From Chimonanthus salicifolius (lineage: Eukaryota > Streptophyta > Magnoliopsida > Laurales > Calycanthaceae), in contig CM023540.1 of the NCBI GenBank assembly GCA_013350335.1, positions 55,304,905 through 55,368,904 of the forward strand: a stretch of 64,000 nucleotides of DNA. Reading direction: 5' to 3'. Below the pieces are notes generated by a model that did no database searches, was not told the origin of the DNA, and saw nothing but the letters and a program-made list of their open reading frames with translations. Within the stretch, counting starts at the first letter, position 1, and each line of letters starts with the position of its first letter. Shown here in pieces: positions 11,104 through 21,322 of the stretch. Both the position numbers and the translations under genes were made by a program.

Positions 11104-11697
11104 TGTTGAATATTTGGCTTGATTTGGATTCCAAAATCATCCCTTGACTTTTGGGTCTTATTTTTTGTTCTGGAAATTTTCCACTTTCTTTTCTCTCATT
11201 TCCTCTTTCTCATTAGAAAATTTGTATAAGAAAAAACTAGAGAGGTCCCCTCTCATTGACTGTGTGTCCCCTCTCAATGTACCGAGGGTATTTTTTTGTG
11301 TAGGAGAGAAAATCACTGAGGAGAAATTTGGCCGAGGATTTGTTTGAGATTTGTTTTGTAATTGAGAGGGAAAATTGAATTCGGTTTGTGTTCATAATTT
11401 GAGAGAGAGATTTGTACGCCTTGATATTAGTGGAACTTACCTGATTATTGCTCGTTGATGTAGACTTCAGTCAAACCATGCTAAATTTGTGTTGTCTTCC
11501 AGTGTATGGTTGATTTGTTATTTGATTGCTTCCATTGTGTTGCTCGAATTTGATTTGGCACAACATAATCCATAAATTGTTCGTTCTAAATTCTGATAAC
11601 CACACATTAAAGTACATCATTAGGCAGCATAAGCTCAACTTGTCACACGCCATGTGGGTGGCTTACTTTCAAGAGTTAACGTTCATTGTGAACATAA
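11104..11697 (+). mobile_element. Copia 3' LTR remnant
   Basis: Begins TGTTGAATATTTGGC directly after a purine-rich AAGGTGAGAT tract. It contains GAGAGAGA-rich leader-like DNA around 11340-11415. It has no second LTR in the window and is cut by the S1 LTR at about 11698. No gene is seen. Confidence 0.6.
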
Positions 11698-13388
11698 TTA
11701 AAAGTTCCCTTGGGTGCTAGAACAACACGATTGATCCTAGAAGGAGAGGTGAATAGGTCAATCCAAATTTGTAAGTCCTTTTTAAGATTATCTTGATTGA
11801 TTAATTAAGTGCAGCAGATACAACAATCAAGTATGTGTGTGTTAGCAAATGTGATTAAGCAATCAACACAAGAAATTAGTTCTAACACCACAAACACAAA
11901 GACACAAGATATAGAGTGGTTTGGTTCGCCAACCTACATCCACTGTTAGGACTAGCTTAACCTTCAGCTATCCCCAAATTCACTAAGTAGGGACTTACAC
12001 CCTCACAATTAGAGTTGGAATTCCACCTCACTCAATAATCAGCTGGGAATTCCACCCACCACATGTGCCAGAGACGACACTCTAGAGTTTCTTATAGTGG
12101 TTCCGGAACCAAGCTTCCTTAATCTACTTTCGGGTCAAAGGTTTTAAAAACAAAATTAAAACCAAGAAGCACTTGCCTTGAAGCTCTTTCTCGCTGATAT
12201 ATGTTTCTTGAAGATCTCACCCAATGTGTGCCGACGTTCCTCCTCGTAGTTTCGTAGAGCAATGACAATCTCAGGGTGACAAGGAAACTGGTTTCAGGTT
12301 TCCTACGTTATGTCTCTCCTATCTTTCTCACTTTCAAACTCAATCAACGTATTGGTTGTTTATGATTTTCCTCCTCTCTTTCGCACTTTCAAATACAATC
12401 AATAGATTGGTTGTTTATGATTCTTCTCACAAGAGTGTTGATTGTTCCTTAGAGTATTTAACTCTTCTCACCTCAAGGATGATGGTAAAACGATCACCCA
12501 ACACTCAAATTTATAGAGGAGTCTTAACGGTTTTTCTGACTGTCCAGAACCGACAAGTTAGTGGCACTAATGAACCGGTATTCATAATAATTACCGTTCA
12601 ACCACCCGACCGCGCATCAAATGCACTCACAACTTCTTTATTACTTCCTGGTCGACAAGTTGGTGTCGCCGATGGGTCGACAAATATGGCACCGAGGGGT
12701 CGGGTCTCTACGAGAGGCTCAGTCTGGGGCAACACCATGCTGACAGAGTTTCATGTCCCAAAACTTGTCCTACCCAGAACGACATGTCACCCTTTACCTA
12801 CGGGTCGGTCCTGATACTCTAGATCGGTCTTTATCTACCAATATGTCTATTTCTTCGAGAGCCTATTTGAGTTCACAGTCCAGAGCTCACAAGTCTTTTA
12901 CCGACGAGTCGTCGACCACAAGGGGTCGTTTAAGGTGTATACGAGGCTCTCAGTGAGAGACTTTCCCAGAATGACAGTTCTTTGATCCAGAACCTCTATC
13001 AAACTGGTCAACCAGTCCTTGACCACGATGGGTCGATCATGTGTCCATCGAGGGGTCGGTGAGAACGACTAGTCGAGCTGACAGTGAACTTAATTCATAT
13101 TTCCAAGTTCGCTTCTATTTTACTGTCCAACTTACTTTAGAGTGTTGTTATGTTTATAACCAACATATGCAACTAAGCCTATTAATAGTCCTTTCTCAGG
13201 TGTGGGTTCCACCTATGATCATCTATGGCCATAATACATTTTTGTGATTACAATTACGATGAGCTTTGAACTTGGTGGAGCATGATCTTCTTTTTTGATC
13301 ATCTTGAGTCTTCAAGTTTCTTAGCAAGCGTTTCTTCCCAAGTCATGGAATTGACAAACAAGGACTCGGCAAAGCCGGGGAACTAACA
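11698..13388 (-). mobile_element. S1 3' LTR (SIRE/Maximus-like copia derivative)
   Basis: On the minus strand it starts TGTTAGTTCCCCGGC at 13388 and ends near the CTAGCACCC phrase at about 11716. It resembles the LTRs at 48205-49825 and 54190-55813, sharing the ends, a CCGGGG/GCCGGGG phrase, and the CCACTATAA and CCACCTCACTCAAT blocks. It holds many GACCGA/TCGGTC-type short palindromes (12540-13080). No partner LTR is present because the right end of S1 is lost. Confidence 0.7.
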
Positions 13389-14566
13389 ATCTTCCCCTTT
13401 GTCAATTTCAATTAAAGACCTAGAATCTAACCCAATTACAAGCTCACCATTATTACATTACATTTGAATGCAAAATATTACATCAATTACATATTCAAAT
13501 AGTACAGCAAGACTATGGTCTTCACATATTCTTGTTCTACTTTCTTCAAATCATAATTTCTTGTTTAAGCACATAAGCAAGCAACACTAGAGAAATCATT
13601 AGAGGAGTCAGTCCAAAGCATAGATCAAAAGACTAAACGAGATTTCCTAGCGAACAACACTACCCAGTGTTGAGAAGATTTTTCTCCCCCAACCTTCTTG
13701 AGTTTGATTTCCCAAACTCTAAGCAAGCATAGACATTCTCCCCACGTCCATTGGCCTCATCATATTCTTCCCCTTTATGGCTCTCTCTTTCTGGAGGGCC
13801 CCCAAGCACTTCGGCCTTCAGCTTTACCATGTACTCCCACATGCTTACACGTTCTACTATTTTTCTCCCCCATTATGTCAGACAATTGACAAAGATTTAG
13901 TAGATATCCGCAGCACTTCCTCTATGCTTTTTACACTTAGTGATAAACTAAGTTTTGCTGCAACTCATGGTTCTTCCCCACGGTTTAATGTATTTCCTTG
14001 TGCAACAATGTTTATTTTTCTCCTGCTCAAGCTAAAATCTAGTTTAGCTAATTTCTTTCATGGGTCAAGCTCATTTACTTATTGTCCCTAGAGTATTCTC
14101 CTTCTTCTCCAAGCTATATTTTTTAGCTTTTTCTACCCAGCTCCCCATAAACTTAGCTGCCCCTAAGTTCATTTTTCATCAAGTTTTTTTTTAAGCTTGG
14201 TCAACCTTCCTCCCTATACTGTCATGACCAGTGACAGTAGCTAATCAGCAAAAGTTTTGTGCTCCCCCATACTCCAAAGATATGTGTCACCTTAGCCCGA
14301 TCTCTGTCTTCCTAACATGCCAATACAAACCAACTCATTTAATCCTGCATGTTAGTTTTATTTAACAAAACCATGTTAACCTTAGATTTAGAGATAGAAG
14401 GCATACAAAGAATAGTAATACAAACATCATACAAACCATATCATTTAATTAAAAAAAATGTGCATTCAGTACATATGTTTTAGACGGGGACATCATGGAC
14501 GCTTAGTCAAAATATCAAGAATATAATTTTTCCAAAAAACAGTGAACATGAAAAACTACCCTAAGC
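13389..14566 (-). other. S1 3' non-coding interior with polypurine tract
   Basis: Next to the LTR lies a minus-strand GACAAAGGGGAAGAT polypurine tract (13389-13406 in plus coordinates). The rest is AT-rich with several TCTCCCCC(A/C) pyrimidine blocks, i.e. GGGGGAGA on the element strand, typical of the tract-rich 3' end of SIRE-like elements. The short open frames here have no recognisable domain. Confidence 0.55.
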
Positions 14567-15224
14567 AGAGCCATCTTGAGGAGGTGCTGGAGGAGGAGGA
14601 GACGGGGTGTCTGGAACTTTGTCCGAGAAGGAGACAACAGAGACTAAACTATTTTCCTTTCAAGTCTGGAGACTCTCCTGCCCAGATTTGCATCCTCTTG
14701 AGGGGGGTAGTGAAATTCTTCTTTCTCCTCAGAACTGTGACTTTCCTCCTCACTGGTGTGTCATCAGGGATATTGACATGATCTTCATTACCAGTTTGAA
14801 AACCAAACCCTTCTTCTGCATATTGTCTCCTTTCTTCACATCTTTCTTCGACGAAGATGACACCTTTGTCAATGATGAGTTCTTCTTCCACTTTTCGTTG
14901 GGTTTCCTGTTGATCCTGAACATGCTCAGGATACTCAGAGCTCGACCCCGGGCACGACCGAGAGGCAGACCTTTTGGTTCGTTTGGCCCATCGACCAGAA
15001 CGACTAGATTCTCCTCGTTCTATAGAGGTCTTAGGACGTGTCTGAGCTGACATCTTTCTAGGCATGGATTTTCCTCGAGGGGATCCTCGACCAGTAGTTC
15101 GAAAGTGGATGAGATGGAGGCTAAGCCTAACCTCATTTAGGAGAATCACAGAAACAATGATTTTCTGGCTTTTGAGGATTGGAGGAATGAAAGCCCTATG
15201 GTTTCCAACACGAAAATCGTTCAT
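14567..15224 (-). pseudogene. S1 env-like ORF, internally deleted
   Basis: Reading minus, a basic Ser/Arg-rich N-terminal part (SSRSGRWAKRTKRSASRS) is followed by an acidic Glu-rich stretch and ends at a stop at 14649-14651; downstream codons lead to a Pro-rich end, PPPPAPPQDGSA, stopping near 14567. The layout matches the S5 ORF at 50471-52190 (basic start, acidic stretch, Pro-rich end), but the long central domain present in S5 is missing. Proteins of this class follow pol in SIRE-like copia elements and are called env-like; their role is not established. I rate it a deletion product. Confidence 0.5.
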
Positions 15225-15855
15225 AGAGGTCCTATCGACTGGTCTAGGGCACTGGAGGAGAAGGAGGGATCACCAGGCCTTTGCGGGAGAGGGGATGACA
15301 ATTTCGAATTAATTGTCGCTTCTGCAAAAGGGGTACCCTTTCAATTCAAATTTTTTGTCGTATCAACATGTCAGTTCCATCGACAGGTCGATCTTTTCGA
15401 TAATTCTCCCTTTTCAACAGTGCTCGATTTGGCACAGTACTGACATGTCTATCATAACGACAGGTCTATTTATTGACATGTCTTTTACACTGAGAGGTTC
15501 AGATTACAGAATAATCATTCTTGGTTTGTGCAACTTGATGAAATCCTATTCCAAGCATGGTATTCATTCTAATGCATAGATATCCCAAGCATAATTCATC
15601 AAATCATTAAACATGCACACAATCATTTCAAGACACATACAATTCAAAATACTTTAAATGGAATGTATGGCTTTCCAAGTACAATGTGTACTATAGCTAG
15701 GAAAAGTACATTCTAGACTTATAGTTAGCCAATTTCTTTCCTCATGTCACAACATTTTTCTGCTATGTGAACTCACATGGTCTCTTGTGAGTCCATTTGT
15801 AGTGGTCTAAGATATGGAAATGAATCTTAAACCACAACAAAACATGATTAATGGT
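15225..15855 (-). other. S1 interior without recognisable gene
   Basis: AT-rich element interior between the env-like and gag remnants, with a few CGACAGGTCGA-like palindromes around 15370-15480. In an autonomous element, pol would separate the two remnants; none of it is seen here. Confidence 0.45.
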
Positions 15856-16110
15856 CTATCTCCTATGTACGAAAATTGTGGCATTTGGTGTTGCATACAC
15901 AACCCTACGATCGTACCTTTGATGACCAAACATTGGATTCATCAACTCTTTTAAGACATGCTTCATCTGTCTTAACAAAGAGTCTTGCCTTGTATCCACC
16001 TTCCTTAGGTTTCTTTTAAGGTTATGTGTTGGTAGATGTCTTGTAAGCACATGTTTTACTTGATTATGCTTTGTGCTTTCCTTTTCAAGTATCTCTTCAA
16101 ATGATAGCAA
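15856..16110 (-). pseudogene. gag: S1 gag C-terminal remnant
   Basis: The open minus-strand frame contains DTRQDSLLRQMKHVLKELMNP and RRVVYATPNA. The same ordered phrases (HDSLLIQLNQVLKELRYP, NVYERPTLQ) occur in the S5 gag remnant at 52945-53325, so the two share ancestry. No zinc knuckle is left. S1 is broken just right of 16110, where low-complexity DNA begins. Confidence 0.5.
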
Positions 16111-16120
16111 TTTCTTTTGA

Positions 16121-16400
16121 AATGACCATCTTTTACCCCTCTTTGCACCTATTACCCTTCTTTACCCATCTAAACCCTTTTTACCCCTTTTTACTCCCTT
16201 TACCCCTCTTTGTACCTATTACCCATATTTACCCCTCTTTGCACCTGTTACCCTTCTTTGCCCCTCTAAACCCTCTTTACCCCTCCAAACTCTCTTTACC
16301 CCTCTTTGCATCTATTACCCTTCTTTACCCCGCTTTTCCCCATTTACCCCTCTTTCCACCTATTACCCTTCTTTACCCCATTTGCCCCTCTTTGTACCTA
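16121..16400. repeat. TTTACCCCTCTTTGCACC minisatellite
   Basis: Irregular repeats of TTACCCCTCTTT, CACCTATTACCC and TTCTTTACCCC, pyrimidine-rich on the plus strand. The open frame across it (16071-16421) is low complexity and not a gene. Confidence 0.8.
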
Positions 16401-16830
16401 TGGAGCAAAAATATTTTTTAATTGATGAATATTATTTAATAATTATGTTTTATTATTTTTATATTATATGAATTTAATAAAATTATCTATTCTAATAAAG
16501 TTGTTAATATATTATCCCTCTTTGAACTTATGGAGCAAAAAATATTTTAAAATATTTTTTAATTGATGAATATTATTTAATAATCATGTTTTATCATTTT
16601 TTATATTATATGAATTTAATAAAATTGTTAATATATTACCCCTCTTTACCCCATCTATGCACCCATGGAGCAAAAATATTTAAAATATTTTTTAATTCAT
16701 GAATATTATTTAATAATTATGTTTTATAAAATTTTATTTTTATTTTTTTATTATATTGAATTAAATAAAAGTATTAACTCTAATAAAATTGTTAATATAT
16801 CAGGTTACCCCTGCTTATTGTTACCAAATA
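16388..16830. repeat. AT-rich tandem repeat, about 120-150 bp x 3
   Basis: Three units each carry TATGGAGCAAAAA (last copy CATGGAGCAAAAA), a poly-AT stretch with GAATATTATTTAATAAT, and ATTGTTAATATAT, with CCCTCTTT at the unit borders. Unit starts are near 16395, 16528 and 16663. Confidence 0.8.
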
Positions 16831-16994
16831 AGATTTTTTACCCTTAGAGTCAGTTTTTACTTTACCATTACAATTACCAAAAAAGATAAGGGTAACCCCT
16901 GTTCAAGGGTGACCCCTATTCGACCCCTACTCAAGGGTGACCCCTACTCTGGGGTAACCCTTTAAAATTCACCCCTCATCCGAATGCAGCCTTA
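16831..16994. other. Degenerate GGGTGACCCC-rich repeat stretch
   Basis: Short AAGGGTGACCCCTA-type repeats, ending near CATCCGAATGCAGCC. The last phrase looks like a transposon terminus, but no matching inverted end or target duplication was found. Confidence 0.35.
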
Positions 16995-17433
16995 GTCTTT
17001 TTCTTTGATTAAAGTTTTAAGGTGGATTAAAACGTTGTGTTCGAATCACCCAAAAAAAATAGGCGTCGAGAATTAAACCGCGTCGAGAATTAAACCATGG
17101 GGGTCGAACCTCTATAAAAAAAATTAGGTTGTACTATCTGGGTGTAAAACTCATTCACAGTATATTGGGACGACTATGGAGTTGGGAAGTCTAACAGTGG
17201 ATGTAGGTTCAGGTTAATCGAGCCACTATAAATGATTGTGCAATGTGGTTTGTTCTGATAGTTTGATTCCTTTGTTTATTACTTGCACACATGCTTATTC
17301 CGCTACATATATTGTTAAATTAATTTATTTTAAAAAGTGAAATAAAATCGAATCAGACCTATTCGCGCCCACCCCCCCCCCCCCCCCCCCCCCCCTCTTT
17401 AGGTCTTACATGCCTCTACTAACGGAATTTCGA
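16995..17433 (+). mobile_element. S2 5' LTR remnant (SIRE-like)
   Basis: Shares the CTAACAGTGGATGTAGGTT ... CCACTATAAA block with 45185-45225 and is directly followed by a primer-site-like sequence, so this is the end of a 5' LTR. The left part is missing. It contains a run of 24 C at 17372-17395. Confidence 0.6.
17372..17395. repeat. Poly-C run (24 C)
   Basis: Uninterrupted C homopolymer near the S2 LTR end. The S3 3' LTR has a shorter C-rich tract at the corresponding place (45490-45530). Confidence 0.95.
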
Positions 17434-17447
17434 TTGGCATCAAGAGC
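17434..17447 (+). other. S2 primer-binding site, variant
   Basis: TTGGCATCAAGAGC resembles the initiator-Met site TGGTATCAGAGC with one substitution and one extra A. It lies just after the LTR end and 56 bp before the gag ATG. Confidence 0.55.
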
Positions 17448-17502
17448 AAGGTTACTCCGTATTTGACTTAACTGTTTGGAGTTGATCCTTTTTGCTAGAA
17501 CA

Positions 17503-18480
17503 ATGCATTTCAGTGAAAGTTTAGATATAAATAGACCTCCTTACTTCTATGGGTCCAATTACAATTATTGGAAGAAAAAAAAATGAAAATATTTCTAATT
17601 TCTTTAGACCCATTCGCTTGCGAAGCATCATGAAAGGTTGGTCACATCATTTAAAATAAGTGACAATAGATTCACATAAAAGGATAAGCATGTATGATGG
17701 TAATTTCAAAGCTCTCAATGTCATCATGTGTGTTGTTTCCGCTGATGATTTAAATGTAATCAAGACTTTTGAAACAGACAAGGAGACTTGGGAATATCTA
17801 GAAAGAATTTATGAAAGTATAGCTATTGATGAGAATTAGAGAATCCTCACAACCTCCAAATCTTACCATGAGGCAAACACAGACCAAGATCTTACACATA
17901 AAGCCCTTGTAGTACACACTACACTGAAAAATTATCTTGATGTAGAATCTTTGGTTTCTAAGAACACCATTCTAAGCGGTGCTAAAGATTCTAGAAACAA
18001 GATTGGTCTTGGTCACAAATTGGAGAATGTTGTTTTGCCCATCTTGACCCAAAAGACTAAAAAACATGTAACTTGCTTCTACTATAACAAAACTAGCCAT
18101 TTCAGACATGACTGGAAATTAAGGACGGTCCACTTTGAAAATAAAAATATTGATAATCATTCAAAAGGTGCAAAGAAAAAATAATAATTATAGAGGAAAA
18201 TCACATCTTGAAAAGAGAAAGAAGGAAAATTAGTGTGAATTTCTCTAAGAAAAACAATGCTCCACACCATAGACATCAGCCCTACGTTGGTAAATCTTAT
18301 GGGGATGTGACAAGACCTCCAAATGTTATGAATTGGAATAATATAATGAGGTTCTTATCTCAAATTACCAGATATAGGCTAAATATTCTAAGATGTGAAA
18401 TCAAAACGCCTCACATCCGTAAATTTGAGAAGAAAGGACCGGATCAAAATTTCAGGTGGATTCAAAAGGCTTAAATGATC
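17503..18480 (+). pseudogene. gag: S2 copia gag, degenerate
   Basis: SIRE-type Ty1/copia Gag, which would assemble the virus-like particle. The ATG at 17503 opens INRPPYFYGSNYNYWKKK, the usual N-terminal phrase of this family. After frameshifts, FKALNVIMCVVSADD (about 17707) and ETDKETWEYLERIYES (about 17770) follow. Further on is a broken zinc knuckle, CFYYNKTSHFRHDW (about 18073), in which the second and last Cys are replaced. A separate open stretch (18208-18474) has no domain I can name. Everything after gag is lost: the S3 LTR begins 45 bp later. Confidence 0.75.
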
Positions 18481-19671
18481 TGGAATTGAAAATTAAATTT
18501 GTGCCACCATGGATGAAATGGTATGTGTTAGTGCATCGACTTATGTTTGTCTATTAAATGACTCGGAAAGAAACACTTGCTGGAAGCTTAAAGACCCAAG
18601 ATGATCGAGAGAAAAAGTCATACTCCACCGGATTGAAGTTTATTGTTATAGAATTCACGAAACAGGTAAATGGCCGTACATGACTACAGGTAGTACCCAC
18701 ACCTTTAGAGATGACTATCCCTAGGCTTAGAAAAACAAATGGTTAAAATCATATGACGCCTAGAGAGGAAAGTTGACAGTGATTGGAACCCAACCTGGAA
18801 ATATGTATTTGGCTTCACTGTCAGCACGGCCAGTCTTATTTCACCGACCCCACAGTACAGTCAGGATTGACCCATCGTGATCAAAGATTGATCGGCCCGA
18901 ATGACATTAGGTTCTGCAACATTAAATTGTCATTCTGGGTTTGCCTCTGATTGAGAGCCTTGTATACATTGTGTAACGCCCGCCCCTTTTCACTAAAATC
19001 AGAGTCTATTTTTTTTCTTGAAATAAAGAGTGACAAAGGGCGCTGGATGTCACGACGCGAGTTAAGTCCGAGCTTCTAAAGCCCGGCCCTTAACTGGCCA
19101 ACCCTACGTGTGCGTGGAAACGAAGTCCACGAGAACGGTTCACACGTAGAAAGTAAGCTCGAGGAATTATAACTTAATACAGAATTATAATAGAGTCTAT
19201 CCTACCGATTTTTAGATAGCAGGGAAGATATATTCATTTAATTACAAAAATACCTCAAAATCACAGTGTCCAAAATAAATCTAAAACATAGCAAGTAATC
19301 TAAATTATTACATTCCGACGAGCTAAGCTACTCAAATTACATTTCCAAAAATAAATCTTAAATAAACTAAGTAGCTCACTTCCCCAAGCTCCTACGCCTG
19401 GCTCCTATCTCGTCCTTCGATTCCGCCATATCATGTGTCATCAGCTAAGGTGGAAGTAGGGCATTAGACAACGCGCCCAGTACGACTCCGAGTAGGGCTA
19501 ACACATGGATTTAGTGATAACAAGCCTATCGGTAATAATATAATGAAAACCATTAAATGAATGCCATGCCATGGGTGTCTTATGTCATGAGTCCCACCCA
19601 TCATCCTTACCATTGTACATTGTCTTTTTTTCCAATCATATATAAAATCACCCTTGATGGAAAAACCTCAT

Positions 19672-19862
19672 CAAGATATCCCCATGTTTGCTTCTCGGTA
19701 GCCCCGACGGAGCATCGAATCCGGTTATATCTCAACACATCAAGATATCCCCATGTTTGCTTCTCGGTTGCCCCGACGGAGCATGGACTCCGGCTATAGC
19801 ACATCAGGCTATCCCCATGTTTGCTTCTCGGTCGCCCCGACGGAGCATGGACTCCGGTTTCT
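19672..19862. repeat. LTR tandem repeat, about 65 bp x 3
   Basis: Three units with ATCCCCATGTTTGCTTCTCGG followed by CCCCGACGGAGCAT and a CTCCGG-type end. Same place in the LTR as the repeats at 23697, 31685, 39930 and 58158. Confidence 0.85.
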
Positions 19863-20258
19863 TTATTTTCCAGCCCATGCCATGCATGAGATGTAAATGC
19901 ATTATGCTATGTAATATATATAACTCATAGCCTTAATATATAATTCATAGCCTTTACATATAATGCATAACCTTAAAATATAATTCATAGCATTAACATA
20001 TAATTCATAGCCTTAAAACCCATCATAAGATAAATCATATAATTATCAAAAATAAATCAAGAAACCATCACACAACACATAATCCATGGCTTACAAAAAG
20101 GTAGGAATCCTACCGAATACCGACTAACGTCCCTTTACGTTTTGGTTCACGAATCAGGTTACCCAAACACGCACCACTTGCGATGTCCGGTACCTTATTA
20201 CATATGAATAATCAGTCCATGTTTTTAACCATTTAAGTTCATTAATCATACCTTAGCG

Positions 20259-21322
20259 GGGTTCGGCCATACACTATGGCCGAACCTCACTAACTAGGTT
20301 TGTGGGTCCCATTTAATCCATTAATTATTTTAATTACATAAGTCTAAAAACCAGTCACGCTAGGCTTTATTTAGCCATACATAAGGCCATCTTTAAAACA
20401 CCTAAGTCCATGATTAATCTCCATGGGATTCGGCCATGTACCATGGCCGAACCCATGGTTCTTCCTTTTGGCCCTTATTTACCATTTTGCCACTCTTCCT
20501 CCTTGGTTAAGTTCTCATTTTATTCCTCCCTTCTTAGGCCCATAATTGATCCTTAACTTGGATCCCTTAATGATTCATTAGCCATGACACATCATTATTA
20601 AAAATCAGCCACTTAATTACCCTAATCCCCATTCATTAATCACATACTTAGCTCCATACTTAGCCCATCAATTGGTTTGTAAAATGGGTCATGGGTTCGG
20701 CCATACACCATGGCCGAACCCATGATGTCTTTTTCCCCATTTTTTTCTTAGGCCTATTTACCACATTTAGATTCAAATAAGTCCCTCCATGAGGGGATTT
20801 AAATCATACCTTTACATCATCAACTTTGATCATCATTTGGTACATTTTTTAGTCCATTAATGACTCATTTAATCATGCCCTAGTCCCCATTCTTCTCATG
20901 GTTTCCAAAATACCTAAACCATCAAAATCGTCCCATGGAATTCATGGTTTATCAATACTTCCACTCCTTTAAAACATTATCTACTACACTTAAAAATCCA
21001 TTTAAACTATCAATATTCTTAATCATTCTTCCATCTCTTCACCCATTAAAACCACTATTACATCACCATAGGGTTCGGCCATACACCATGGCCGAACCCA
21101 TGGTTCATGGTTCATCATTCATTGGTAATATTTAAGACCATAAAAACATTAACCTTCATCCATGGATTCCCTCATTTACAATTCCTTTAAAAATCACTAA
21201 ATTTAATCCTTAAAACCTTAAAATCATAAACCATCTTTCCATGATTTTAATCCTAAAAACCCCATTCAATTTTCCTTAATTACCTACCATGGGGTTCAAC
21301 CATACTACATGGACGAACCCTA
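20259..21322. repeat. Five GGTTCGGCC...GGCCGAACC hairpins
   Basis: Imperfect to perfect hairpins near 20259-20290, 20427-20456, 20694-20724, 21069-21099 and 21291-21322, each about 30 bp with a stem like GGGTTCGGCCAT and a 5-base loop (ACACC in most). The fifth has two stem mismatches. Confidence 0.85.

Noticed and set aside
11144..11347. 67-codon open frame in copia LTR
   Set aside because: Lies wholly in the LTR, no domain, low-complexity Phe/Ser-rich.
16831..16992. MITE or hAT terminus ending CCGAATGCAGCC
   Set aside because: No inverted partner at the left and no target-site duplication were found.
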